Of a stretch of DNA of 64,000 nucleotides, positions 47,102-55,853 are shown piece after piece. A model generated the notes under the pieces. The model saw nothing but the letters and a program-made list of their open reading frames with translations, searched no databases and was not told the origin of the DNA. Made by a program: the position numbers and the translations under genes. Where the stretch lies: the NCBI RefSeq assembly GCF_900142735.1, contig NZ_FRBY01000003.1:186001-250000 (forward strand), read 5' to 3'. Every line of letters starts with the position of its first letter. Positions within the stretch are counted from its first letter, which is position 1. The stretch is from Flavobacterium saccharophilum (GTDB lineage Bacteria > Bacteroidota > Bacteroidia > Flavobacteriales > Flavobacteriaceae).

Positions 47102-47809
47102 CTACTTTATTCCTCCAAAAGCACCAAAACACATATTCTTGTGTAAAATTTCAACGCTTGTAAAGCCAACTTTCTTCATCAAATCCAATTGATAATTCAT
47201 TGACCTTGGTGTATCTTCTTTTTCTATATAATCCAAAACTTTCTGACGGTATTCTGCTCCACTAATTCCTTCCAAGTAATCGCCGTAGCGTTGCCAGGTA
47301 TATTCGTTTAATAATTCAGTATCCTGCGTTATCAAATCCGAAATCATAAAGCATCCGCCTGGTTTTAATAACTTAAATATTTTAGTAAAAGTCGTTTCCC
47401 AATCTTCATCATCTCTTAAATGATGTAAAACTGCTCCGGCTAAAATAATATCAAAATGATTTTCGGGTAAGTGAACTTCACGTATATCTCCGTGCTTTAC
47501 TTCTACTTTTCCATTTGTTTCCGCAGAAACTCTTTCAAAAGCTTTGTTCAACATTGGCAAACTCAAATCAACCAAAGTACTATTCAAATTGGGCAATTTT
47601 GACAACATTTTCAAAGTATAATTCCCGGCACCACAGCCTATATCCAAAACATTTATGGCATTTGGAACAATCCTTTTAGAGGCTTCTGTAATTAATTCTA
47701 AAGAAATAGTAGCGTCAATTGTGGCCACTTGTCCGGTTTCTAAATTCGAAAATCGTTCGACATCATTATCAAAACGTTCTCTGATCTCTTCAATTGTTGA
47801 TTTTTTCAT
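47102..47809 (-). CDS. Class I SAM-dependent methyltransferase
   Basis: A 235-residue cytosolic methyltransferase. Motif I is NVLDIGCGAGNYTLKM, motif II STLVDLSLPML, then VKHGDIREV and the post-motif line FDIILAGAVLHHLRDDEDWE, followed by LLKPGGCFMISDL. The substrate is not identifiable. It is divergent from the LysR regulator at 48050, with a large palindrome in between, and may be its target. Confidence 0.9.
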   Translation of the reverse strand: MKKSTIEEIRERFDNDVERFSNLETGQVATIDATISLELITEASKRIVPNAINVLDIGCGAGNYTLKMLSKLPNLNSTLVDLSLPMLNKAFERVSAETNGKVEVKHGDIREVHLPENHFDIILAGAVLHHLRDDEDWETTFTKIFKLLKPGGCFMISDLITQDTELLNEYTWQRYGDYLEGISGAEYRQKVLDYIEKEDTPRSMNYQLDLMKKVGFTSVEILHKNMCFGAFGGIK

Positions 47810-47830
47810 AGTTTTCTTTGCTTTATTGAT

Positions 47831-47964
47831 GGTACGCGGATGACGCGGATTTAAACTGATATGTGCTGGTTTTGTTATCCATTGAATCCATTACATTTTT
47901 TAAATGAGTAATTTAAACAATAAAATCTGCGCCAACCAGTTTAAATCCGCGTCATCCGTGTGCC
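47831..47964. repeat. Inverted repeat with CGCGGATGACGCGGATT arms
   Basis: The left arm GGTACGCGGATGACGCGGAT (then TTAAACTG), from 47831, pairs with the right arm CAGTTTAAATCCGCGTCATC (then CGTGTGCC), ending at 47964. About 75 AT-rich bases lie between. It is in the divergent gap between the methyltransferase and LysR genes, so it cannot be a simple terminator. Half of the same element is found near 43290. Confidence 0.7.
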
Positions 47965-48049
47965 ATTATTTTTTTTTTGTAAAACTATCATTTTGATATA
48001 TACTTCAAAAATACTTATTTTGTCACTTATTAATACTTAATAGGTATTT

Positions 48050-48931
48050 ATGGAATTACGTCATTTAAAATATTTTTTGGCTGTAGCCGAAGAACTGAAC
48101 TTTACTAAAGCTTCAGAAAAACTCTTTATCTCGCAACCGCCTTTGAGCCGGCAGATTATGGAATTGGAAGAAGAACTACAGGCGCGCTTATTTAATCGAA
48201 ATAACAAAAAAGTAGAACTTACCGAAGCTGGAAAATATTTCGAAAAAGAAGTCAAATCACTTTTTCAAGATCTGGAACGCATTTCCGTTAAAACAAAAAA
48301 GATTGCCGAGAATGTTTCCGGCGAATTCAGAATTGCGTATATCAGTTCAATTTACTCTTCCGTTATTTCAGACTTGATCAAACAATTGAAAGAACAATTC
48401 CCATATGTAAATTTCAAATTATTTGAAGTTTCCACTACCAAACAAATTTTAGCTTTGGAACAAAGGAAAATTGATTTAGGTATTATTCGGTCACCAGTAA
48501 AGTCTCCTAAAATAAAATCGCAATTGTGGTTTAAGGATGGATTTTCTGTAGTTTATAATAAGAGTTTAATTCAAATTAAATCTGAAGAAGAGATTCCGAA
48601 ACTAAAAGAGGAAACTTTTGTATTTTTCAATAAAGATTACGCACCACATTATCATGAAGTTTTGTTGGAACTTTGCGCCTTTTATGGCTTTGAACCAAAA
48701 GTCGTTCACGAATCAAACAACATTAATTCGATAGTACAGTTGGTCAAAAATGGTTTGGGAATTTCGATCGTTCCATCGAACATTGCGAAGAATAATCAGG
48801 ATCCAGAAATTGGTTTTATTGAATTAAAAAAAGTCAATTTATTTACGGATGTTTCTTTAATAACTTCAAAAGAAGATGATTCTAAGATTACAAAATCTGC
48901 CGTTGATTTTTTGTTGAATTTTAAAAGATAA
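48050..48931 (+). CDS. LysR-family transcriptional regulator
   Basis: A 293-residue regulator. The N-terminal winged helix-turn-helix reads LRHLKYFLAVAEELNFTKAS, EKLFISQPPLSRQIMELEEE and ARLFNRNNKKVELTEAGKYF. The C-terminal effector domain starts at about residue 90 (SGEFRIAYISSIYSSVI). The start ATG at 48050 gives the canonical MELRHLKYF. The coinducer is unknown. It is divergent from the methyltransferase gene. An MFS efflux gene, often found next to such regulators, is not present. Confidence 0.93.
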   Translation: MELRHLKYFLAVAEELNFTKASEKLFISQPPLSRQIMELEEELQARLFNRNNKKVELTEAGKYFEKEVKSLFQDLERISVKTKKIAENVSGEFRIAYISSIYSSVISDLIKQLKEQFPYVNFKLFEVSTTKQILALEQRKIDLGIIRSPVKSPKIKSQLWFKDGFSVVYNKSLIQIKSEEEIPKLKEETFVFFNKDYAPHYHEVLLELCAFYGFEPKVVHESNNINSIVQLVKNGLGISIVPSNIAKNNQDPEIGFIELKKVNLFTDVSLITSKEDDSKITKSAVDFLLNFKR

Positions 48932-49124
48932 TCGCGCAAAGTCGCAGAGTCGCAAAGTTTTTCCTCATTTTATGTCATTGCGAGGAACGAAACAACCACA
49001 TTAGCTGAATAAGTTTTTGCTTTTCTAGCGTGATTGCTTCGTTCCTCGCAATGACAAACAGTGCGTTTAACTTACAACTTATAATAATAAAAAAAGCTTT
49101 GCGACTCTGCGCCTTTGCGCGATT
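48930..49124. repeat. Nested palindromes: GCGCAAAG-type element enclosing a GTCATTGCGAGG-type element
   Basis: Outer arms: AATCGCGCAAAGTCGCAGAG (then TCGCAAAG), 48930-48957, against GCTTTGCGACTCTGCGCCTT (then TGCGCGATT), ending 49124. Inside sits a second palindrome, TGTCATTGCGAGGAACGAA...TTCGTTCCTCGCAATGACA, at 48973-49056. The inner one belongs to the family at 50581-50682 and 54938-55039, the outer one to the family at 54302-54382. No gene in the gap 48932-49246. Confidence 0.8.
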
Positions 49125-49246
49125 AATAAAATATCCTGCCAATTTCACGTCAAAAAAGTTACAATTTATCACAAGTAAATTCCTTAAAAACAACGAACTT
49201 TTAAATACCTTAGCAAATTATAATTCTCGTTAAAAAAACAATAAAA

Positions 49247-50527
49247 ATGGCTGAGCAATCTTCAATTATATGCCCAAATTGCGGGACACCAATCGATGTT
49301 AATGATGTTTTAAAACATCAATTGGAAGATAGTATCCGTAAAGAATTTCAACAAAAAGCCAATGCTCAAAGCAGAGAATTGGAGCTTAAAAATGAACAAT
49401 TCGAAAAAGCCAAAGCCGACTTTGAAGCTAAAAAGAAACAGGAAAATGAACTTTTCGCTGAACGTTTAGAACGCGAAAAAAAGACAGCTGAAAAAGAAAT
49501 TACCGAAAAACTAAAAACCAAACTCGAAGAAGAAAACAAGGATCGTTTGACCTTAATGGAAAAGGAACTTTCTGAGAAATCTGAGAAACTTCGCGAATTA
49601 AATAAAATGACGGGCGAAATTGCGAAACTCCAACGTGAAAAACTGGAAATGAAAGAAGCAATCGAAGCCGAGGCTCAAAAACAATTGAACGCTACTTTGG
49701 TTTTGGAACGCGATAAAATCCGCAAACAGGAAGAAGAAAAAAACGAGCTTAAAATAAAAGAATACCAAAAACAATCTGACGATCAGAAAAAGCTAATCGA
49801 AGAAATGAAACGCAAGCAGGAACAAGGTTCTATGCAGTTACAAGGCGAAGTAATGGAATTAGCCATCGAAGAATGGCTGGCGAATAATTTTCCGTTAGAC
49901 AGTATTGATGAAATTAAAAAAGGAGCAAATGGTGCCGATTGTCTTCAGATTGTAAACACTCGCGAATTACAAAATTGTGGTTCTATTTATTACGAAAGCA
50001 AGCGTACCAAAGCTTTTCAGCCATCCTGGATTGAGAAATTCAAAAATGATATTCGAACCAAAAGAGCCAATATCGGTGTTTTAGTAACCGAAGTAATGCC
50101 AGCCGGAATGGACCGAATGGGAATGCGCGACGGTATCTGGATTTGTACTTATGAAGAATTTAAAGGTTTAAGCGCTGTTTTACGCCAGTCTTTAATTCAG
50201 GTAAGTCAGGCGGTTCAGGCGCAGGAAAACAAAGGTGATAAAATGTCGATGTTGTATGATTTTTTAACAAGCAATGAATTCCGTTTACAAATCGAAGGAA
50301 TCGTAGAAGGTTTTACGCAAATGCAAGGCGATCTTGATGCCGAAAAAAGAGCAATGCAACGTATCTGGAAACAACGTGAAAAACAAATCGAAAAAGTAGT
50401 TCACAACACTTTAGGAATGTACGGATCGATTCGTGGTATCGCTGGAAACGCGGTTCAAACGGTACGTGCTTTAGAACTGGATTTTATTGAAGAAGACGCT
50501 GAAGATCCTAAGGAATTATTGGAATAA
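49247..50527 (+). CDS. DUF2130 coiled-coil protein with zinc-knuckle start
   Basis: A 426-residue cytosolic protein. It opens with a short treble-clef-like CPNCGTPIDVNDVLKHQL (one CxxC), followed by a long charged coiled coil (about 25-200, rich in E, K and Q). The C-terminal DUF2130 domain is a predicted nuclease-like fold: GEVMELAIEEWLANNFPLDS, IYYESKRTKAFQPSWIEKF, IGVLVTEVMPAGMDRMGMRD. The acid-lysine pattern (E...ESKRT) fits a restriction-endonuclease-like core, but no function is established. A palindrome follows 54 bases after the stop. Confidence 0.85.
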   Translation: MAEQSSIICPNCGTPIDVNDVLKHQLEDSIRKEFQQKANAQSRELELKNEQFEKAKADFEAKKKQENELFAERLEREKKTAEKEITEKLKTKLEEENKDRLTLMEKELSEKSEKLRELNKMTGEIAKLQREKLEMKEAIEAEAQKQLNATLVLERDKIRKQEEEKNELKIKEYQKQSDDQKKLIEEMKRKQEQGSMQLQGEVMELAIEEWLANNFPLDSIDEIKKGANGADCLQIVNTRELQNCGSIYYESKRTKAFQPSWIEKFKNDIRTKRANIGVLVTEVMPAGMDRMGMRDGIWICTYEEFKGLSAVLRQSLIQVSQAVQAQENKGDKMSMLYDFLTSNEFRLQIEGIVEGFTQMQGDLDAEKRAMQRIWKQREKQIEKVVHNTLGMYGSIRGIAGNAVQTVRALELDFIEEDAEDPKELLE

Positions 50528-50580
50528 CTTTTTTAAATTCCAATAATTTTAAATTCCAAATACCAATTTTCCGCGATGTA

Positions 50581-50682
50581 TGTCATTCCGAGGAACGAGG
50601 AATCCCCGCAAGTAGCTCCGCACAGAAAGATTCCAATCTTTGTCGAGTTACTTGCGGGGATTCCTCGTTCCTCGGAATGACA
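50581..50682. repeat. 102-base palindrome, GTCATTCCGAGGAACGAGG family
   Basis: Near-perfect inverted repeat: TGTCATTCCGAGGAACGAGG (then AATCCCCGCAAGTA) against TTACTTGCGGGGATTCCTCG (then TTCCTCGGAATGACA), with a loop containing GATTCCAATCTTTGTC. It is the same length as the copy at 54938-55039 and differs by paired changes in the arms. It lies between the convergent DUF2130 and HslJ-like genes. Confidence 0.85.
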
Positions 50683-50710
50683 AACTATTCGAAAATATCG
50701 GTATTTATAA

Positions 50711-51484
50711 CTAATCCACCTTTCTAAACACCAACAATTTCCCTGAAGGATTCGAAAGCGTCAATCGGTTATCTCCAATTGAATAAGTGGTCGTACTTTG
50801 AAGTGCCTTGGTAAATTCACTCTCTTTATTACCCGGCGCGCAGGCCATTAAAGTCGAAATTACTTTGGTAAATCTTAATACGTCTTTTTCATAGAAAAGT
50901 GTTCCGCTGATTGAATTACATCCTCCAAAACCCATAAATGTGCTTTCCTGAGCATGAATTTCAATTCTTGGTAACTCTTTTTGATAATCGGCTATGAAAA
51001 CTTTATAGCCATTTAATTCTTCCAAAACCCAAATATCGTGCAGGCGATAATCGGTAATATATTTTCCGCAGCCTTCGACTTTTTTAGACTGAAGCTCTGC
51101 ATTGTTTTTAATTTCAATTGAAACTTTATAAGGCGAAATTGCTCCCGACATTGAATCCTGACAATCTACTTGCTGAATTGTAACTTTCGCTGTTGCCTGT
51201 TCGCTACTTAATTTATACATTTTTACATTCGCATCCATTGCTTTAATTGGTTCAACAGATGAAAAAATGATTTTCTCTTTGCCCGGAATCAGCGACGTAA
51301 AAATGGTTTGCTCCTTCCCTATTGTTATTCCCCAGAACGGTTCATTTCCGGTTGCTTTAAAATAGATGGTCATATCGGCTTCCTGAGTGCTTGATGCCGA
51401 AGCTGTTTCTTTTGAACCTGTTGACACAGGTTTACAGCTGATTATCAACGACGAGAAGAACAAAAATACAAGTATATTTTTCAT
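50711..51484 (-). CDS. HslJ-like META-domain lipoprotein
   Basis: A 257-residue lipoprotein from the ATG at 51484 (MKNILVFLFFSSLIISCKPV, lipid Cys at 17); the frame upstream to 51529 is not signal-like. The first domain (about 30-150, YFKATGNEPFWGITIGKEQT, CQDSMSGAISPYKVSIE) is of the COG3650 membrane-lipoprotein type. The second is a META/HslJ domain (IWVLEELNGYKVFI, FMGFGGCNSISGTLFYEKD, ISTLMACAPGNKESEF). Such proteins are linked to novobiocin or stress tolerance in enterobacteria; here the role is unknown. Confidence 0.85.
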   Translation of the reverse strand: MKNILVFLFFSSLIISCKPVSTGSKETASASSTQEADMTIYFKATGNEPFWGITIGKEQTIFTSLIPGKEKIIFSSVEPIKAMDANVKMYKLSSEQATAKVTIQQVDCQDSMSGAISPYKVSIEIKNNAELQSKKVEGCGKYITDYRLHDIWVLEELNGYKVFIADYQKELPRIEIHAQESTFMGFGGCNSISGTLFYEKDVLRFTKVISTLMACAPGNKESEFTKALQSTTTYSIGDNRLTLSNPSGKLLVFRKVD

Positions 51485-51671
51485 GAGATTGCTATTTAAA
51501 ATGAATTGAATTTTAAGATCCAAATTCAAAAATTGAATTGAATTTACGACAATTTTCTGAAATCCTTATTTAGAATCTTTTCAAATTTAAGAAAATGGGT
51601 ACTAAAATCATAAATTTTAAAATGTTGGGAAACCGTCTGAAATCCGCACTACTTAAGAGATTACGATAAAA

Positions 51672-51749
51672 TACGTATTAATTTTCATTGTTTTCTAACA
51701 AAAAATCAAATTGCATACGTATTTTTATAAGTATAAATACTTATATTTG
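51672..51749 (+). promoter_or_regulatory. nirB promoter with two TACGTA palindromes
   Basis: TACGTA at 51672-51677 and at 51716-51721, 44 bases apart (about four helical turns), upstream of a -7 box TATATTTG at 51742-51749. The ATG is at 51776. The same hexamer recurs before the NarL-like gene and before narK, so these are candidate sites for the local response regulator. Confidence 0.6.
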
Positions 51750-51775
51750 CGTAGTAATACTTAATTAAAGAAATC

Positions 51776-54289
51776 ATGATTAGAGTAATAGTAGTTGGAA
51801 ACGGCATGGTTGGTTATAAATTTTGCGAAAAATTCATTGCAAAATCAGGACAGGAAAAGTATCAGATTACCGTCTTTGGTGAAGAGCCAAGACGCGCTTA
51901 CGACCGTGTTCACTTAAGTGAATACTTTGGAGGAAAAACCGCAGATGACTTATCAATGTCAACTAGTGAATGGTACGCAGAAAACAATATTATTCTAAAC
52001 ACTTCTGAATTAATTACAGATATTAATCGTGAAGAAAAAACAATACATACGCATTTAGAAAAAACGCATACGTACGACTACTTAGTTCTTGCTACTGGAT
52101 CTTCGGCATTTGTACCGCCAATAGACGGGGTTGAAAAAGAAGGGGTTTTTGTCTACAGAACGATCGAAGATTTGGATGCCATTATGGGGTATGCCAAAAA
52201 AATAAAGCAAAAAGGTGCGACAGAAGCTGCCGTTTTAGGTGGCGGTTTATTAGGTCTTGAAGCTGCAAAAGCGGTTCGAGATTTAGGACTGAATCCGCAT
52301 GTGGTGGAATTTGCACCACGCTTGATGCCAAGACAATTGGACAAAGGCGCCAGCGACATGTTACAATCTAAAATTGAAGAATTAAATATTGGAATTCATC
52401 TTAACAAGGCTACACAATATATTGACGGAGCAGCCTGCATAACGGGAATGATGTTTGCCAACGAAGAATTGTTAAAAGTTGATATGTTGGTTATATCTGC
52501 AGGAATTAAACCTCGCGACGAATTAGCCCGAGTTTCAGGACTCGAAGTTGGCTTAAGAGGCGGAGTTGTGGTAAACAATCAGATGCAAACATCAGATCCT
52601 TCTATTTATGCGATTGGCGAAGTGGCTTTATACAATCAAAACATTTACGGACTTGTTGCTCCAGGTTACGAAATGGCCGATGTAGCTGCTGAGCAAATCT
52701 TAAATGGTTCTAAAACCATGAGAGAAACGATCGATATGTCGACACAATTGAAATTAATTGGTGTTGAAGTGGCGAGTTTTGGTGATCCTTTTATCGAAAA
52801 CGACGATGTAACTGCGATTATTTATGAAAATAAATTATCTGGAATTTACAAAAGAATCAATGTTACGAAAGATTCTAAAACCTTATTAGGCGGGATTTTA
52901 GTTGGAGATTCAAGTGATTACAATTCTCTTTTTCAGATTTACAGCAACGCCATGGCTTTGCCGAAAAATCCGGAAGATTTGATTTTAGGATCAAGAGACG
53001 GGTCTGAAGGTTCAAGTTTAGGAAGTGTTATGGATCTGCCAGATACAGCCGTAATCTGCTCTTGCGAAAACGTAACAAAAGGTTCTATCTGTTGTTCACT
53101 TTTAGATGAAACCTGCTCTAGTTTTTCAGATGTTGTAAAACATACCAAAGCAACTTCGGGTTGTGGAGGCTGTAAACCAATGGTCTCTGATTTGGTAAAA
53201 GCCACTCAAAAATCACTTGGTAAAGAAGTAAAAGAGGTTATCTGCGAGCATTTTAATTATAACCGTCAGGAATTATTTGATTTAGTAAAAATCAATAAAT
53301 ATGAGAATTTCTACGATGTAATCGATCATCATGGAAAAGGTGACGGCTGTGAAGTTTGTAAACCAGTTGTTGCTTCTATTTTCTCTAGTATTTATAATGA
53401 TACAGCCAACAAACACGTAACCACACAAGATACTAACGATAGATTTTTGGCTAACATTCAACGAAACGGAACTTATTCTGTTGTACCAAGAGTTGCCGGA
53501 GGGGAAATCACTGCAGAGAAATTAATAGTTATCGGAGAAGTTGCCAAACAATTCGACTTATATACTAAAATTACGGGTGCTCAACGTGTTGACTTATTCG
53601 GAGCGCATTTGAATGATCTTCCTAAAATCTGGAAAATCTTAATTGATAATGGTTTTGAAAGTGGTCACGCTTACGGAAAATCACTTCGTGCTGTTAAAAG
53701 CTGTGTCGGAAACGCATGGTGTCGTTACGGAATGGACGACAGCGCCGGATTTGCCATCGAACTGGAAAACAGATACAAAGGAATTCGTTCTCCGCACAAA
53801 CTAAAAGGTGGTGTTTCAGCTTGTATCCGTGAATGTGCCGAAGCCCGCGGAAAAGATTTTGGTCTAATTGCTGTTGAAGGCGGATGGAATTTATACATCG
53901 CCGGAAATGGTGGAGCCAATCCAAAACACGCTCTTTTATTAGCTGAAAAAATTGATAAAGAAACGGTTATCAAATACATGGATCGCTTTTTAATGTATTA
54001 CATCCGTACGGCTGGTCCGCTTATTAGAACCTCAACCTGGTTAGAAAAATTAGATGGTGGTTTAGAGTATCTGAAAGAAGTAATTATTGAAGATAGTTTA
54101 GGCCTTTGCGAAACTTTAGAAGCTGAAATGCAAACTTTAGTTAACACTTTTGAATGCGAATGGAAACAAGTATTAGAAAAACCAAGATTATTAAAACGTT
54201 TCAACCATTTTGTAAACTCTGAAGAGAAAGATGACAATGTTGTTTTTGTCCCGTTAAGAGATCAAAAAGCGCCAAAAGCGTGGTCGTAA
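51776..54289 (+). CDS. nirB: Nitrite reductase [NAD(P)H], large subunit
   Basis: An 837-residue assimilatory enzyme reducing nitrite to ammonium. The N-terminal FAD/NAD-binding domain begins VVGNGMVGYKFCEKF, with EVAVLGGGLLGLEAAK-type NAD binding (AAVLGGGLLGLEAAKA here). The middle BFD-like [2Fe-2S] region has the CSCENV, CGGCKPM and CEVCKP cysteines. The C-terminal sirohaem and [4Fe-4S] domain has SCVGNAWCRYG and SACIRECAEARG, giving the four cluster ligands. Full length. It heads a nitrite assimilation cluster with nirD, a two-component system and narK. Confidence 0.97.
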   Translation: MIRVIVVGNGMVGYKFCEKFIAKSGQEKYQITVFGEEPRRAYDRVHLSEYFGGKTADDLSMSTSEWYAENNIILNTSELITDINREEKTIHTHLEKTHTYDYLVLATGSSAFVPPIDGVEKEGVFVYRTIEDLDAIMGYAKKIKQKGATEAAVLGGGLLGLEAAKAVRDLGLNPHVVEFAPRLMPRQLDKGASDMLQSKIEELNIGIHLNKATQYIDGAACITGMMFANEELLKVDMLVISAGIKPRDELARVSGLEVGLRGGVVVNNQMQTSDPSIYAIGEVALYNQNIYGLVAPGYEMADVAAEQILNGSKTMRETIDMSTQLKLIGVEVASFGDPFIENDDVTAIIYENKLSGIYKRINVTKDSKTLLGGILVGDSSDYNSLFQIYSNAMALPKNPEDLILGSRDGSEGSSLGSVMDLPDTAVICSCENVTKGSICCSLLDETCSSFSDVVKHTKATSGCGGCKPMVSDLVKATQKSLGKEVKEVICEHFNYNRQELFDLVKINKYENFYDVIDHHGKGDGCEVCKPVVASIFSSIYNDTANKHVTTQDTNDRFLANIQRNGTYSVVPRVAGGEITAEKLIVIGEVAKQFDLYTKITGAQRVDLFGAHLNDLPKIWKILIDNGFESGHAYGKSLRAVKSCVGNAWCRYGMDDSAGFAIELENRYKGIRSPHKLKGGVSACIRECAEARGKDFGLIAVEGGWNLYIAGNGGANPKHALLLAEKIDKETVIKYMDRFLMYYIRTAGPLIRTSTWLEKLDGGLEYLKEVIIEDSLGLCETLEAEMQTLVNTFECEWKQVLEKPRLLKRFNHFVNSEEKDDNVVFVPLRDQKAPKAWS

Positions 54290-54301
54290 AAAAGTTTTTT
54301 T

Positions 54302-54382
54302 AATCGCGCAAAGACGCAAAGTCGCAAAGTCAAATTATAAAAACTTAAAGAAAAAAAAATTAGCGCCTTTGCGTCTTTGCGA
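54302..54382. repeat. GCGCAAAGACGCAAAG palindrome between nirB and nirD
   Basis: ATCGCGCAAAGACGCAAAG (from 54303) against CGCCTTTGCGTCTTTGCGAG (to about 54382), with an AT-rich loop. It is the same family as the outer arms at 48930-49124. Its place inside the nirB-nirD unit may lower or process the downstream message. Confidence 0.7.
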
Positions 54383-54453
54383 GAAATTTTCGTCCTAAAG
54401 GAATAAGCTCCAAAAAAAAGAAAAAAATATCACAAACGTTTGCTGTCCTCTTA

Positions 54454-54501
54454 CCCTCTTTTTTACTGCGCCATCAAACTCTCTTGATTGTAAAAAGAGG
54501 G
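54454..54501 (+). promoter_or_regulatory. 5' hairpin just upstream of nirD
   Basis: CCCTCTTTTTTAC (54454-54466) pairs with GTAAAAAGAGGG (54490-54501), with an inner ATCAA/TTGAT stem. It ends 21 bases before the nirD ATG and has no T-tail, so it is not a terminator. A stability element, a processing site or a protein-binding leader are possible. Confidence 0.45.
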
Positions 54502-54522
54502 ATAAGAAACAGGAACAAAAAA

Positions 54523-54912
54523 ATGCTCAAAATGGAAGAAATCTTAAGTCAATACGAAACAGTACATCCAAACGATGCTACAATTTGGTTCAAAGCCGGA
54601 AAAGTAGAAGATTTTCCAACCAACCGCGGAGGCTGTATCAAATACAAAAACAAGCAAATTGCGATTTTCAATTTTACACGCCGCAACGAATGGTACGCTT
54701 GTCAAAATGCCTGCCCGCATAAAATGGAAATGGTTTTGGCCAGAGGAATGACAGGTTCAACAGATGATATTCCGAAGATTGCCTGTCCAATGCACAAAAA
54801 AACCTTTTCATTGGTTGATGGTTCAAACTTAAATGGAGATGATGATTTAAAAATTGCAACGTATCCAATAAAAGTTATTGAAGACGAAGTGTTTGTTGGG
54901 TTTGTGGATTAA
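54523..54912 (+). CDS. nirD: Nitrite reductase small subunit, Rieske-type with cluster ligands
   Basis: A 129-residue protein from the ATG at 54523, which has AGGA 11 bases upstream; an upstream TTG at 54484 lies within the leader hairpin and is unlikely. NirD domain lines: IWFKAGKVEDFPTNRGGCIK and TYPIKVIEDEVFVGFVD. Both Rieske ligand pairs are present, CPH in NACPHKMEM and CPMH in IACPMHKKTF, whereas many NirD proteins have lost them. It should bind a [2Fe-2S] cluster and work with NirB in nitrite reduction. Confidence 0.92.
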   Translation: MLKMEEILSQYETVHPNDATIWFKAGKVEDFPTNRGGCIKYKNKQIAIFNFTRRNEWYACQNACPHKMEMVLARGMTGSTDDIPKIACPMHKKTFSLVDGSNLNGDDDLKIATYPIKVIEDEVFVGFVD

Positions 54913-54937
54913 TTATACAATTGCGGTTACTCAATCT

Positions 54938-55039
54938 TGTCATTCCGACGAAGGAGGAATCCCCGCAAGTTGCTCCGCACAGAAAATCGCCAATCTTTGT
55001 AGAGTTACTCGCGGGGATTCCTCCTTCGTCGGAATGACA
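54938..55039. repeat. 102-base palindrome, GTCATTCCGACGAAGGAGG copy
   Basis: TGTCATTCCGACGAAGGAGG (then AATCCCCGCAAGT) against ACTCGCGGGGATTCCTCCTT (then CGTCGGAATGACA). Exactly as long as 50581-50682, with compensated changes (GAGGAACGAGG versus GACGAAGGAGG) in both arms. It follows nirD by 26 bases and may terminate it. Confidence 0.85.
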
Positions 55040-55069
55040 AACTAGACGAAAATATTCTTATAAAAATGA

Positions 55070-55200
55070 TTGCCCTAGCCCCGATAGAAGTGGAAATCCT
55101 TTTGTGGCGGGGTTCGCCACAAAAGATTACTTCACTTAATTTTATTTTATTTCGGAGTTCAGTGAACTTCGTTTGAAACGGATAGCGGGATTAGCTCCTG
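55070..55200. repeat. Second intergenic repeat (AGCCCCGATAGAAGTGGAAA type)
   Basis: CCCTAGCCCCGATAGAAGTG (then GAAATCCTTTTGTGGCGGGG) with the inverted partner TTCGCCACAAAAGATT, then a looser copy of the other arm ending near GGATAGCGGGATTAGCTCCT. Similar in wording to 45458-45570. It fills the rest of the 54913-55259 gap; no gene. Confidence 0.55.
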
Positions 55201-55259
55201 AAAATAATTAAGCTTTAAAACTAAATTCAGTATATTTGAAATCTATTATCTGACCAAAA

Positions 55260-55844
55260 ATGAACACACCTTTTCAAAAAGCAAGCGAATGGATTGATGC
55301 TGAAAATGCTCAGGATCCAAATATCGAAATCGACCAAAACAACGAAAATCCTAAAGAATTACTCTATTCTAACAGGATGTACGAAAGGCTGATGCAATTC
55401 GAGCCCGAAGCTTCAGAAGAAGTTCAGATCGCCTCAAAAGCACAACACATTTGCCGATGGAAAGTCGCTCGCGAATCGTACCCAATGGATCGAGTGGGCT
55501 ACTTGAGATGGAGAGAAGAATTGAAAAAATTTCATGCTAAACTTACTGCAGAAATCTTAGAAAAAGCAGGATATAATCAAGATTTTATTGACCGCGTTTC
55601 TTTTTTAATCGAAAAGAAATTACTTAAAAAAGATGCCGAAACACAATTGCTTGAAGATGTTATCTGTTTGGTGTTTTTAGAATATTATTTAGATCCTTTT
55701 GTGCACAAACATGATGAGGAAAAGCTAAAAAATATCATCAAAAAAACCTGGGATAAAATGTCGGACAAAGGACATCAGGAAGCCCTAAAAATCAACTATT
55801 CTGAAGAAAACTTAAACTTGATAAAAGCATCTTTAGGGTTGTAA
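55260..55844 (+). CDS. DUF4202 protein
   Basis: A 194-residue cytosolic all-helical protein of the DUF4202 family: TPFQKASEWIDAENAQDPN, LYSNRMYERLMQFEPEAS, IASKAQHICRWKVARESYPM, GYLRWREELKKFHA and a LLEDVICLVFLEYY helix. Conserved His (AQHICRW) and Asp/Glu residues recall HD-domain or ferritin-like metal sites, but no activity is known to me. It often lies with nitrite or sulfate assimilation genes, as here. The sensor kinase begins nine bases after its stop, so the two are co-transcribed. Confidence 0.85.
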   Translation: MNTPFQKASEWIDAENAQDPNIEIDQNNENPKELLYSNRMYERLMQFEPEASEEVQIASKAQHICRWKVARESYPMDRVGYLRWREELKKFHAKLTAEILEKAGYNQDFIDRVSFLIEKKLLKKDAETQLLEDVICLVFLEYYLDPFVHKHDEEKLKNIIKKTWDKMSDKGHQEALKINYSEENLNLIKASLGL

Positions 55845-55853
55845 TCTGATTTT

